Positions 1 to 10,984 are shown, counted from the stretch's first letter. The stretch is 64,000 nt of DNA from Callorhinus ursinus (GCF_003265705.1 NW_020312935.1:3304716-3368715), one strand, 5' to 3'. A program made the numbers and translations. The notes: generated by a model not told the origin, from the letters alone.

Positions 1-175
1 CCAGAGTGGATGTACCATTTTGCATTCCCATCAGCAATGTACGCCAGTTACAGTTCTCTACAGCCTGGCCAACACTTTATATTAGTCATTCTAATAGGCA
101 TCTACAAGTATCTCGTTGTGATATTAAATTACATTTTCCTTATAACTAACGATTCTGAGATTCCTTTCATGTTAT
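1..175 (-). mobile_element. L1 (LINE-1) 3' fragment, antisense, cut by window edge
   Basis: The stretch TTTGCATTCCCATCAGCAATG followed by a degenerate ...CCTGGCCAACACTTTAT... and TCTCGTTGTGATATTAAATTACATTTTCC is the complement of the conserved 3' part of mammalian L1 just after ORF2. It is well diverged, so it is an old L1M-type copy. The left part lies outside the window. No coding potential remains. Confidence 0.75.
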
Positions 176-389
176 AATTTATTTTTAAAAAATCACCTCA
201 AATCCACTGTGACCAAATTCTTGTTGAAGCAAGTTCTTATGTACCTCATTCTAGGAGAGATTTGTCAAAACCCTCCCAAGTGCATCCCAGGAAAGGCAAA
301 ACATAGCAATGGCCCAGTTATGAGGTCATTGACAGCAACACTGGTCTAAGTTAACTTTTCCTACATGTTGAGCTCATCTCAGGGTGCGA
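176..389. other. Unassigned AT-rich sequence
   Basis: I recognise no repeat family, exon or RNA gene in this short stretch between an old L1 piece and a small L2 tail. Confidence 0.5.
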
Positions 390-482
390 ACTGGGTCTTT
401 TCATCCCCCTCCTACCCCACAGCATCTGGCTCAGGGTCAAGCACATGGCAGGTGCTTCAATAAATATCTGATGATTGATGCA
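390..482 (+). mobile_element. L2 3' end fragment
   Basis: The sequence CATGGCAGGTGCTTCAATAA followed by ATATCTGATGATTGATG matches the L2 3' terminus (consensus ...GGCACATAGTAGGTGCTCAATAAATATTTGTTGAATGAATG). It is a short, diverged copy in sense orientation. It may also explain the beginning of the chance ORF that starts at 384. Confidence 0.6.
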
Positions 483-1389
483 AGATGGTGCCTCATGTTC
501 CCAGCGAACATGACTAGGATGCGCACATATGTTCTGGGAGATGTTAAGCCATGGAGGGTGGATTGGCCACTTAGTGAGAGATTCTTCTGTCCTGTGGAAG
601 ACATTAATGCTATATAGAGATCAGAGGTCCTTCATCAGGATGCTCTTTAGAATCAGGTAGGAAATATTTTTTAAAAGATGGCTTCAACCAGACACAGATT
701 TCCCTTGAAGCTAGTGAGGGCCTTTCACTTGCGTGGTACCCTGTGAGTGCTGGGACGTACTGGGTGTTCTAGAGCGTTCTGGGAGGGCAGAGAAGAGGCC
801 AGGTTGCAATCAGGACACGCAAAGACATCTTGGAAGCAAGGGACCTGAATCTCAGCAATTTGCATGATTTCTGCACTCATTTTAAAGAAATACTAAGCAC
901 CGGATTTTGCCGTTGTTGGTGGTGATGATTTTGTGTTCTTTTTTCAAGAAGTTTCATGAAACCTAATCCTTCCCACTGGGCTTCATTCCAGAGGCTGAGA
1001 TTTAATTTTTCAGGGTGTGGCCCAGGCATGGGCATTTTTTAGAGCTAAGCATAGAGTGAAATGTGCCTCAGGGTTGAGCCATGCAGTTACACACTGTCCA
1101 CTAATGACCAAGTCTAGGCTACAAGCCATGAGGGAAGATTCTGGGCACACAAGCACCCATTCTAAGCAGCAATCACTTCAACAAAATGGGTCCTCTTTGT
1201 TTCCCTCTAAAGCAGTCTTCTTGCTTTCAGTCCTTCTCTATTTTATTGTATCCCCTATGGCACCCCCGTGGGTAGGTCACAGCCATGCTCCCTCCCCTTC
1301 CCTGGCTTTTCCTGGCCTCCTGACTAAAGCCTACACTGCTCTTAGAGACAGCACGGCACTACCAAGAGCAGAGGGCAGATGCCTGGGTC
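483..1389. other. Unassigned sequence with a possible hAT MITE fragment near 980-1050
   Basis: No gene is visible. Around 980-1050, GGCTGAGATTTAATTTTTC followed by GGGTGTGGCCCAGGCATGGG resembles the middle of the mammalian hAT-type short elements that read ...GGTCTGGGGTGGGGCCTGGGAAT.... The match is short and degraded. The remainder gives no recognisable repeat. Confidence 0.4.
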
Positions 1390-1795
1390 TACACTGTAGC
1401 CTGGCTTTCAAGTGAGAGAAAACTGGATCAGAATCCCACCTCTTGTTCTAGAGGGGAGGGGGGTGGGGGGATGGGTTAGCCTGGTGATGGGTATTAAAGA
1501 GGGCACATTCTGCGTAGAGCACTGGGTGTTATGCACAAACAATGAACCATGGAATACTACATCAAAAACTAATGATGTAATGTATGGTGATTAACATAAC
1601 AATAATAAAAAAAAAAGAATCCCACCTCTTGCACTGACCCGGTTTGTGAGTTTGCACTTCAGCTTCCTTGGCTGGAAAATGGGAGAGACTATAGGAACAG
1701 CCACACAGCTTTGAACGGGGATGAAATGAGATGATTTGAGAAGCACTTGATTCAGACCTGGGGCATGGTAAGTGCCTGGTAAAGGGTCGCATTCC
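1390..1795 (-). mobile_element. MIR SINE, antisense, split by an L1 3' end
   Basis: Two halves, about 1390-1445 and 1632-1795, join into one antisense MIR. The first half ends in GGATCAGAATCCCACCTCTTG, the MIR B-box side. The second continues with TTCCTTGGCTGGAAAATGGG and GATGAAATGAGATGATTTGAG, the usual MIR complement (...CCTCATCTGTAAAATGGGGA... / ...GATTAAATGAGATAATGC...). The interruption is the L1 stub at 1446-1615. Confidence 0.75.
1446..1615 (+). mobile_element. 5'-truncated carnivore L1 3' end with 16-bp target-site duplication
   Basis: About 170 bp of L1 3' UTR with a G-rich start (GAGGGGAGGGGGGTGGGGGG), then GATGGGTATTAAAGAGGGC, GTAATGTATGGTGATTAAC and an A-rich tail. The direct repeat AGAATCCCACCTCTTG occurs at 1430-1445 and again at 1616-1631, exactly flanking it, which is the signature of L1 target-primed insertion. 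The low divergence from the copy at 53.7 kb and the intact duplication suggest a fairly recent insertion. It carries no coding sequence. Confidence 0.92.
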
Positions 1796-2084
1796 ACCCT
1801 GGCTGATATACACCTGGCATCTTCCCATCCACCCACCCTGCACCTCCTCCCACTCCACCGCCCTGCTTCCCTCCTCCCACAACACCTCGACGCCTCTCGT
1901 CATCCACATCGCCTGTGCCCAGCAAGGGCATATAAGCGGTTATAACGGCAAAAGCCATATAGTATTCCATCTTACAACAGGTGGTAACCGGTTTCTTTTC
2001 CCAGTTAGATGCTGAGTTCTTGGCAGAAACAAGGTCTTCTATTTCCTCTTAGTCTCAGTCCTAAGACAACAATATCCTCATCTA
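1796..2084. other. Unassigned sequence containing a 27-bp duplicate of an L1 segment
   Basis: No gene or repeat family is recognised. Positions 1950-1976 are identical to 3570-3596, which lies inside the antisense L1; the rest of this stretch is not L1. Confidence 0.5.
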
Positions 2085-2290
2085 CAAGGACAATAATAGC
2101 TGATATTTACTGAATGCTTACTGTGGGACTGACAAGGGTAGGTGGTTTACATGCATTACCTCATTTAATCCCCGTCATTAACCCTAGAGCCAGGTGCTAT
2201 TATTGCCCTGTTTTACGGTCAAGCAACTTGAACCTCAGGAAGGCCAGGTAATCGGCCATGGTCACACAGTCCATGGGATAACATTCATCC
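2085..2290 (+). mobile_element. MIR SINE, sense
   Basis: ATAATAGCTGATATTTACTG, GCATTACCTCATTTAATCCC, then GTGCTATTATTGCCCTGTTTTAC and GGCCATGGTCACACAGTC follow the order of the MIR consensus. It is diverged, as expected for this ancient tRNA-derived family. Confidence 0.88.
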
Positions 2291-2392
2291 CTGACAGAGT
2301 TTTCACCACTTGGAGCGAAAATGAGATGAAAGAAAGAGCATTAACTATGGCTAAAGAACTGGCTTTTATTCTGAGATTATAGACTCTGGTTT

Positions 2393-2467
2393 TTCCTCCC
2401 TCCCTCCCTCCCTCCTTCTTCCTTCCTTCCTTCCTTCCTTCCTTCCTTCCTTCCTTCCTTCCTTCCT
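2393..2467. repeat. (CCTT)n / (CCCT)n microsatellite
   Basis: A pure pyrimidine tract begins with CCCT units and continues with about a dozen TTCC units. On the other strand it is a polypurine GGAA tract. It sits immediately after the MIR-flanking sequence and gives the repetitive Lys-Glu-Gly ORF on the minus strand, which is an artefact. Confidence 0.97.
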
Positions 2468-3419
2468 GTGTTAAATGCCTTTCCATTAATGACATGGTAG
2501 TGATAATAGATTGTAGTAGATGTTTTTAAATGACTTTACATTGCAAAATAAAATACTGGGTTTCCTATATTTATCTCTCTCAGTCGTTTTTGTGAAATGT
2601 TAGTGGTCTGTGAAGTAAAGAAGTCTGATATCTGTTACTCTAAAGAATAGCTTTGTTTAAAAAGATGCACAATATACATTTGTTAAATCGATGAATATAA
2701 CATTTATCTTCCAATGCAAGCATGTTGCCAATAGAAGAAAGGAAGAGAAAGTCTTTCAACTTCTCATTTAATTTCTTCTACCAATAGTTATTGAGTATCT
2801 GGGTTGTGCTAAGCACTGAGCTCAAGTCCGAGGAAGGACTTAAAACAAATAGAACACAGTAAGCTCAATGCCATTTCCAACAGTCAGTTTGGGAAAAGTA
2901 AGAAGAAATGTATCTGTTAGAAATATCAGTATCATCAGTATTATTGGTATTTTGCCAAAATATTCTATCAATATCTGTTTCTCTTTTGACCCCCAGAGGA
3001 AAAAAAATCCCATCAGACAGAACACAATCCTGTTCCGCTCTGTATCAGACTCATCAGCCCTGATGAGATTAAACTGATAGGGAATTCTAACTCTCTCGGT
3101 CATATACTTGACATTCACGTGCTACAAAGAGGTAGTGCAAAGAGGAATGCATATGAGGGTTATGGATCACTTAAATAAAAAACATTTAAAATATGAAGAA
3201 TATAAATGGTCCATAGAACTACTATCTGAATAACCCCTGTCAGATATGAAAATTGGAAGCATTTTATGCACATGATTAAAAAATTCAACTTAAAACTAGG
3301 AAGACATAAACAAAAATAAGTCCTCACTCTCCCCAGCAGGCTACTTCCATGTACCTTTTCAAAAACATTTTCCATGTGTATACAATCAGAATTTATATAT
3401 AAAGTATACATAAGACAAT
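2468..3419. other. Unassigned AT-rich sequence with a short antisense L2-like end
   Basis: The only recognisable element is near 2782-2840, where TTATTGAGTATCTGGGTTGTG then CTAAGCACTGAG resembles the complement of the L2 3' end. The rest shows no repeat or gene. Short ORFs on both strands here have no protein-like features. Confidence 0.45.
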
Positions 3420-4435
3420 ATATAATCCATCCATTTATTTTTATTTTTTTATTTTTTTACTCAGAGGATTCATACTAACCCATATTTGTCTGCACTTTGT
3501 ATTTTTCACTTAATGGTATGTTTTAGGAATGTTTCCTATTAGTCTATTCAGATCTGTTCCCTTCTTTTTAAAAGCCATATAGTATTCCATCTTACATTAT
3601 TATACCAACCACACTTCTTTTAACCAGTACCCCATTTGCTAGATATTTAGTGTTTTTTTCCCCCATTTGAAAATAATGTTTCACTGAGTGTGTCTTCTGT
3701 ATATGTATTTTGGTGTACTTTTGAGGCATATCTGCAAATTCCTGTAAGTGGAATATTGTATAAAGTAATACATATATAAATTTTTTATAGTTTTTACCAA
3801 ATTGCCCTCCAGATAGTTGCACAAATTTACATTCCTACAAAGGATGGTGGTATATTCCCTTGCCAGGAATTAGTATTCCCAAACTTCTGTAATTTTGCCA
3901 GTTTGATAGTTGGCTTTTAATATCACATTGATGTTTCTACATCCTTTATTTTTGCCTTGGGTTGTTCAGATTTTCTTTTTGGGTTTGTAGAGCCAATTTA
4001 TCATTCTTTTCCTTGATGGCTTCTGGTTCTTACCTTCTTCTTAGAAAGTGTTCCCATTTCAGGATACTAAATTCACCCATATGCTGTCTTCTATAACTTT
4101 TATGCTTTTATTTATTACTTTAAAGCCTTTGATCAATTTGGAATTTATTGGGTTTATTGATGTCACATTTTTTCTCCCTGAATGATTAGCCAGGTATCCC
4201 TGGCTAATCACTGTTTATTAATAATCTGTCTATTCTTTACTGACTTGATAGAATATCTTTACTTCATACTTAGGCCTATTTCTAGATTCCATCCATCTGC
4301 CTATTTCTTTAGCAACATCAAATTGGCTTAATTATTGTTGCTTCTTAATCTGTTTTGATAATCTGATAGTGATAAATCACTTCATCATTCTTCCCTACCT
4401 CCTCCCTGAAATATCCTAGCCAGTATAGGCATATG

Positions 4436-4437
<2 letters not shown>
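3420..4437 (-). mobile_element. Old L1 (3' UTR into ORF2), antisense, part 1
   Basis: Diverged L1M sequence read on the minus strand. Landmarks on the plus strand are GCCATATAGTATTCCATC, ACCAAATTGCCCTCCAGATAG, TTCCTTGATGGCTTCTGG and GATCAATTTGGAATTTATT, in the order expected for the L1 3' UTR followed by the C-terminal part of ORF2. Many stops show that the reverse transcriptase ORF is long dead. It continues after the TA tract. Confidence 0.88.
4183..4210. repeat. Perfect 12-bp inverted repeat with 4-nt loop
   Basis: TGATTAGCCAGG (4183-4194) and its exact complement CCTGGCTAATCA (4199-4210) are separated by TATC. It lies inside the old L1, whose consensus has only one of the two arms, so the second arm arose after insertion. 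Confidence 0.9.
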
Positions 4438-4468
<31 letters not shown>

Positions 4469-4568
4469 NNNNNNNNNNNNNNNNNNNNNNNNNNNNNNNN
4501 NNNNNNNNNNNNNNNNNNNNNNNNNNNNNNNNNNNNNNNNNNNNNNNNNNNNNNNNNNNNNNNNNNNN

Positions 4569-4620
<52 letters not shown>

Positions 4621-4655
4621 TACACACACATATATATATATGTGAGTACACTCAC
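4438..4655. repeat. (TA)n/(CA)n microsatellite containing a 100-N assembly gap
   Basis: An alternating AT tract runs into exactly 100 Ns (4469-4568), then TA again, then CA units. A gap of exactly 100 is a placeholder length, so the true size of the tract is unknown. ORFs predicted across the Ns are meaningless. Confidence 0.97.
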
Positions 4656-4689
4656 AATAATTACCAGCCAGTATATGTGTGTGTATTTA

Positions 4690-5285
4690 TATATAGTTTA
4701 TTTCAAAATAACTACCAGTATTATTTTCTTAATTTTCTCTATGCTCCCCAAAGATAGTGAATGAATGGGGACACTATTAAATATGATGTTTGCTGCATAC
4801 TTTTGATAGATACCCTTTACTGGGTTAAAAAACTTTATGACTAGGGTTCTAAGAATTTTTATATTGAACATAAATTTATTTAACTGGATGATTTTTCTCT
4901 ATCAGTTAAAGTGATCATATGATGTTATTCCTTTCATCTGTTAATATGGTAGCTTGTATACTTTGATTTTTGGAGTTTGAACCATTTCACACTCCTGAAA
5001 TTAACTCTTCTTCATCAATATGAATTTTTATATTTTATATACTGCTAAATTCAATTTGCTAGTTTTTTGTTTATTTGGTTGCTTATTTAGGATGCTTGCA
5101 CCTAGGTTCACAAGTGCGTTTGGTTTCTAATTTTCTTTTCTTGTTTTGGTTTTGCCAGGCTTGGGGATTATACTAGCCTCATAATATAAATTGTGCAACA
5201 TTCCTCTTTTAAAAAAATTCTCTGAAATAGATTAAATTAGGGATTTTTCAGTTCCTTCAAGTTTGGTTAAAATTTGTAAAACTTT
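4690..5285 (-). mobile_element. Old L1 ORF2 remnant, antisense, part 2
   Basis: Sequence continues the old antisense L1 into the reverse-transcriptase half of ORF2: ATCATATGATGTTATTCC, TGCTAAATTCAATTTGCTAG, TTTTCTTTTCTTGTTTTGG and ACTAGCCTCATAATATAAA are diverged complements of the known ORF2 sequence. The element is then interrupted by a younger L1 at 5286. Confidence 0.85.
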
Positions 5286-6065
5286 CTTTTTTTTCAAGTT
5301 TTTATTTAAATTGCAGTTAGTGTAATTGTAATTGTAGTGTAATTTAAATTGTAGTTAGTGCAACAGTGTAATATTGGTTTCAGGAGTAGAATTCAGAGGT
5401 TCATCACTTACATATAACACCCTGTGCTCATCATAACAAGTGCCCTCCTTAATATCCATCACCCATCTAGCCCACCCCCCACCCACCTCCCTCCATCAAC
5501 CCTCAGTCTGTTCGCTATAGTTAAGAGCCTCTTATGGTTTGCTTCCCTCTCTCTTTTTTCCCCTCCCATATGTTCATCTGCTTTGTTTCTTAAATTCCAC
5601 ATATGAATGAAATCATATGGTGTTTGCCTTTCTCTGACTGATTTTGCTTAGCACAATACTCTCTAGCTCCATCCATATTGTTCCAAATGGCAAGATTTCA
5701 TTCTTTTTGATGGCTGAGTAATATTCTTCCCCCCATTTATATATATATATATATACCACATCAGTCAATGGACATTTGGGCTCTTTCCATAGTTTGGCTA
5801 TTGTTGATAATGCTGCTATAACATTGGAGTGCTTGTATCCCTTTGAATCTGTATTTTTGTATCCTTTGGGTAAATACCTAGTAGTACAGTTGCTGGGTCA
5901 TAGGGTAGTCCTATTGTTAACTTTTTGAGGAACCTCCATACTGTTTTCCACAGTGGTGGCACCAGTTTGCATTCCCACCAACAGTGCAGGAGGGTTCCCC
6001 TTTCTCCACATCCTCACCAACACCTGCTGTTTCTTGTGTTGTTAATTTTAGCCATTCTGACAGAT
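5286..6065 (-). mobile_element. Carnivore L1 3' end (780 bp), antisense, nested in an older L1
   Basis: On the plus strand this reads poly-T, then the complement of the L1 3' UTR and ORF2 end: TCATCACTTACATATAACAC, CCACATATGAATGAAATCAT, GATGGCTGAGTAATATTC, AATGGACATTTGGGCTC, GGCACCAGTTTGCATTCCC. The direct repeat TAAAACTTT is found at 5277-5285 and 6066-6074, bracketing the element, and the older L1 resumes immediately afterwards. It is 5'-truncated. Near the tail, TTAAATTG(C/T)AGTTAGTG is present twice (5308 and 5344), a small internal duplication. Confidence 0.93.
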
Positions 6066-6290
6066 TAAAACTTTATGAATTCAGTGTCTTCTTTGGTGGG
6101 AAATTTGTTTATATATTCAAACTTTAAATTGTTATTATTTCTGTTCCCCAAGGAGATAATGCGCTTTATATTTTCTCTTGATAATTTTAAGGGTTTTCTT
6201 TTGTATGTTTGTTTCAAGTTTATTGACATAAAATTATAACTATTAAAGTTTTTAATCTGTCTGTACTTAACATCCTTTTTCCATTCCTAA
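6066..6290 (-). mobile_element. Old L1 ORF2 remnant, antisense, part 3
   Basis: After the nested L1 the older copy resumes with GAATTCAGTGTCTTCTTTGG and TGGGAAATTTGTTTATATATTC, diverged complement of the next ORF2 segment. Similarity fades by about 6290. Confidence 0.65.
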
Positions 6291-9200
6291 TATTTGTTTT
6301 TTTTTACTTTTATTTATTTCCCTTATCAAATCAGTAAGCAAAAAAAGAAAGAAAAAGAAAGAAAGACAAGAAAAGAAGTAAAATATGTCAATAAATTAAA
6401 CTTCTCATTTTCTCAGCAACATAGTGAGACTTTTGGAGAATTCAACATACGGGTACCATTTTTGCTCGACCCTAAAATTAGTAGCAATAAAGAATGATGG
6501 GGAGGGGCAGGGAAGGATGATGATTATTAAATGATGATACTTCATGCCCCCTTTTTTTATGTTCTTTTTCTTTAACATGGTGGATTGTAGAATACGGATT
6601 CTCCCTCTGATAGTTGGTTGTGCTCTTTGATTTAGGAAGCTGTTTGATTAGGCATTGGAGGGGTCCTTGTTTTTCAGTGGCTGTATTTCTTACAGTATTA
6701 TTACTTACATGGTATAGATTTGCATAATATTTAAATCCATAAAATGTAAGGAAATTATACCCCTCCCTTATTTCTTTGGTTCTTAAATATAAAACCATCT
6801 TGTCATAAATTCTGTGGTGGTTATTTCCTTATTTTGTTCAAAAGGAGACAATATCAGTCTCACAGGGTAACCACTTAAGCCAAATTTTCCAGGGCTCAGG
6901 GTCATTTTTGTTTCCATGGGGAGAAAGCATTATTTTGGGGTGAGCACAAATATTCCATCACCTTGGCTAAATAAAGGCTATTTAGAAACTGATAAGTCAG
7001 TCCTTCCCATCTTCCAAGGTGTAGGAGGAGCTTCTGATGATTAGAATAGGTCAAATATGTACAAAACACCAAATTTCTTAACAGGAAAGATTTTGTAGAA
7101 ACTGAGAAATTGGTAAAATTACACATGTAGTTTTGGGTACCCTGAATTGTTTTCATTAAACATAAGCTTGATCCTTAAGTGATTAAGTCTCACACTTTTT
7201 TTCTTCTTCTAAAGAACTAGCTAAGGGCTTGACAGACACTTGTTAAGGTGACTCAGGAGAAGTACTGTAGGTACAATTGCAGCATTTTAATCATGGTAAA
7301 TCTCAGGGCTGACAAACTGCATGTTGATGTCCTTGTTTTCTGTCTAATGAAAATATTTAATTTTCAGAATGAACTGAAAGTCACCCCAGATTTACTTAAT
7401 ACCAACCCTGCCTAAGATGATGAATCATTCTCAAGGGCAGCACTGTGGCTCCAGAGTCCCAGAGCAAGGCCACTCTGTGGCTTTTAGCTCTAGGTGGCAT
7501 CCTATTTGTCATTCTTCCTGGGTGCATGAAATCTTTATTAAAATCCAAAAGTACGATAGCATTTTCCTTAGGGCCCACCATTTATAGAGGAGAATAACTC
7601 CTAAAATTGTAGAATAAATTAAATTTTCATGACTTTATTCACTTTGTAGTTGTCACCCAATGAAAGCATTTCTGTTTGTAGGACACCAATGTGCCTAATA
7701 AAAGCTGGGAGAGCAATCACTGAAGGTTTTCTGATTCATTCTACTTTAAATTCATCTTCCATGCATATGGTGGAAAGAGAGACGTGTCTTTTCAATTTTT
7801 ATGTCCAAAAGGAGATACTCTTGGGTGCTTTTTTTTTTTCTTTTCCATTCATTTGATAAATGATCATTTAAACCCAAGGAAGAAGTTTCTCAAACTGAAT
7901 CAAGGTAAAAATATACATCTTAATATTCTACTCAGTTAAAATAAGGTGTGGGTTGTTGCCATTGGAAATCTCCTGTTACGCAACTTTATTGTTATCACAT
8001 TGTAATTATAGTCCCAGACAGTCAAAATAATAAGTCAATCCCAGCAGGCAATGTTTTTGGCATAGTCTTCGTACTGATGGAGGAAGAAAGTGGTGATTGC
8101 TTGCTCCAGAGGGCAGCTTCAAAGAATTTTCCTCTCTCTGCTGTTTTTTCCTACCACTAAGTGGGGCAACCCACACTTCTCAGTTGATTCTAATAGAACA
8201 TCTCTTGCAGTCTTAATCTCCCTGTCTGTAGATCCCATTCATGATCTTTGCAGATTAAGATGCTAGTCATTTTATCTCACATTTTTTTTTTTTGCCGGCC
8301 TTAGAGTTAATTCATTTTGCACAAATTTTAAACTAGGACAGAAGTTGTAACCCCAATGAACCAGTCAATGGTATTGGTTTTTCCCTTCAAGAAGTTTTCA
8401 GAGAACTGAGTACCAGACAGTAAACATGTTCTTGTTATCCATCAAAAAGATGCATATATCTGCCACAAATAAGCCTACTGGGTATTTTATTCTATTTGGA
8501 GTCTGCAGTATGCAATGTATTTATAGTTTATCACATAGTAGTGATCTGAAGGTGATACATACTATGTTATAGTTATATGGAAGGAAAGGAAGAGCTCATA
8601 TGCAATGGAATGTTGTGTTGTGTCTCACATTGGGAAAATGATTTCAGAACAAAGGTAATAAGGATCCCAATGGAAATTGCTATTGAATTCTCTAAGTATC
8701 AATACTGAGTAAGTCTTTTGTTGCTATACCACTCAAGGTCTTACAAAACATAGTAAAGGCAGCCAGATCTTTTCATTCATGTGGTTTTTGGATCTTCTCA
8801 ACAATGGCATTACTCCTTGTAGTTAGAAACTTGGGAGGCAATGGAAGTCATTTCTCAAGAGAACAGGCTCAAGGCATGAGGACATAGAGCTGAAGCTTAA
8901 AGGAGATTGCATGGAGTATTAACCCTGCTCCTCTCAGAACAGAATCCAGTGGCTGATCCAAAGGAACAAGCACCAACTCCACAAATAAGATACTGGAAGT
9001 AATTAAAAAGTATCTAAAATGCTCCTATAATCTGCTGATAATAATTATGCATGTTACGAAGGTTTGTGGAACATACTAATCAGACAATATTAATAGCAGG
9101 GCATTGGGGAGTTGAAGAGGCAGCCTACCTGATTAGCTGGCCTGATTTAGGGCTAGACTTGGAGAAGTCAACTTTAGAGACAACCAAATGAGAATCTACT

Positions 9201-9440
9201 GGAATCCTAACACAATGATGCCTCAAAGAAATTCAGCAGATATGCCAAAATGAAACATAACATGAAAAAACCTAATTGCAATTCTAAAGAAAATTTCTGA
9301 AGTCTATAGATGGTCTGTGTGTCTTTTATTTTTATTTTTTAGATATGTTTGTAAACCAGATAAACTTCTCCTTTGTATTTTTTTCCCATCCTGGAATCAT
9401 ACTGGTTCCCCTAGTATTTAATAGATATTACCCCACGTCT
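6291..9440. other. Unassigned AT-rich sequence
   Basis: About 3 kb with no repeat I can name and no convincing exon. There is a short A/G-rich tract at 6337-6376 (AAAGAAAGAAA units) and T-runs at 7830-7840 and 8283-8294. ORFs are under 110 residues and show no domain. Ancient, heavily decayed LINE sequence is possible. Confidence 0.5.
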
Positions 9441-10090
9441 CTGTTAATGGGTATTGCTTTGGCAAGGGCAAAAGGCTGTCAGATTCTACTCCATCCCCTT
9501 TAGTGGTGACTTGTATTTTAGATTTGAGAAAAAGCTAAATAGTTTTTCTTTGTTTTCAAGGTTAGAAATTTTAACCAGACTACAGCTAGGGTTAGAATTT
9601 CCCTACTGGTCTATGGGCTATAATGAATTTATATTCTATTTGCAATATTCTTATTCCCTCACTTTAGGGAATTCTTTTGGTTACTCTACCTTTGACAAAA
9701 AATTCATATGTGGGTTCTCTACTTGAGGAACATCTTTATGTTGAATCACTTTTGGACTGTCCACATATTGATGACAGTTTCTTTTATTTGTCTTTTTTTC
9801 TTCTGCTCTTACCATAATTATTTTAAGCATTTTCTTTATATCGGAATTTTATTTTAGCTAGTAGAATTTTAATCTTTGCTACTCTAATTTATCTATGAGT
9901 TCTATAACAGTGCTTCTGTTCTTAATTTCTTTTAACTTCACAGTCTCTCTCCTTTTCTGGTCTCCTTTAAAAATATGTTTGTCTTACATTCTTTAACAGC
10001 ATGACACAACTGCGTAGCATTGTCCTCTTCCCCTTGGCTTCTGTTTTTGTCCAGGTTAAGCCCTTCTTTTGTCATTTTTAGGCTAAGTTT
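9441..10090. other. Unassigned T-rich sequence, possibly decayed LINE
   Basis: T-rich composition on the plus strand (GTTTCTTTTATTTGTCTTTT, TAACAGTGCTTCTGTTC) is like the complement of old LINE sequence, but I cannot align it confidently. The 90-residue ORF at 9454-9726 has no recognisable motif. Confidence 0.35.
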
Positions 10091-10200
10091 CATTCATTTG
10101 ATACTGATTTATTGAGTATCTACTATGTGTAAGGCACTATTCTTGATGCCAGGGAGAGAACTATAGGGGAAACCAAATTCCCTGCTGTCATAGATACTAC
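10091..10200 (-). mobile_element. L2 3' end, antisense
   Basis: TTATTGAGTATCTACTATGTG then TAAGGCACTATTCTTGATGCC is the complement of the L2 3' terminus. The copy is short and diverged. Confidence 0.75.
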
Positions 10201-10257
10201 TTCCTAGACAGAGAGGCCAGGCAGGAACCACCAAATACATAATGAAGCATTAAGTAA

Positions 10258-10412
10258 AACTTTCTCTGTAAAGGGCCAGATAGAATATAATTTTGGCTTT
10301 GTGGGCTGTAGGTCATCTACTCAACTCTGCACTGTAGCTCAAAAAGCAGCCATAGACAACAGATAAACCAATGAGCGTTGCTGTGTTCCAATAAAACTTT
10401 TCAGACACCTGG
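10258..10412 (+). mobile_element. hAT-Charlie MITE (MER3-like)
   Basis: CTGTAAAGGGCCAGATAG, TTTGGCTTTGTGGGCTGTAG, CAACTCTGCACTGTAGC, AAGCAGCCATAGACAACAG and GTGTTCCAATAAAACTTTT match in order a well-known mammal-wide hAT MITE. The outer inverted-repeat ends are eroded. A second copy of the same family lies at 43117-43335 in the opposite orientation. The family name is from memory. Confidence 0.85.
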
Positions 10413-10984
10413 TTTAGGACAACTCTTTACCAATGTTACTCTCGTGCTGTCTGTGGCTTTCCCTTTCCTTCCTTGAGGACACTCTACCTATTTTACAGCA
10501 ATGAAGTATAAGGTCCTGGGTTGGAGTGAGTGAAGAGACCAAAGGCCGATGGCCACCCAGCAAGGAGGGAGTGAAGAAGAGCTCAGATGGAGTCTACATG
10601 CTGAATCCCATCCTCTTCACTTCTAAGTATTTCAAGACCAAGGGTAAAGGGTCATTCAGGTCACTTCTGGCCATAGCCCATTTCCAGTCGCCAATGTGGA
10701 AGACTTAAAGTTTGGAACCTGATACTAGTTTCCCCCTGGGGCTCTCCAGCCTGGTCCTGGGGCGACTGCCAACTAGTGGAGGGGGGGTCCAGAGCAAAGA
10801 GAACAAGGGAGCTACCAGTGCAAGTTCCCTAAAAGAGCATGGGGGCAGAGATGTACCCCAGTGACAGCGACTGACGCAGGCTTCTACTGCTAGATTTCGA
10901 TTTTACATGTGATAGACTTTACACATTGGCTTATTTTCCTAGGCCACTAAAATGCTTTTTAAATACACCTTTTATTCCTATTAA
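10413..10984. other. Unassigned sequence
   Basis: No repeat or gene is recognised. The 60-residue ORF at 10526-10708 has no motif and no neighbouring splice-site pair that I can support. Confidence 0.45.

Noticed and set aside
2262..2495. Minus-strand ORF with repeated GRKE
   Set aside because: It is a direct translation of the (CCTT)n microsatellite.
4345..4655. ORFs with Tyr-Ile repeats across the N block
   Set aside because: They are translations of a (TA)n microsatellite and undefined bases.
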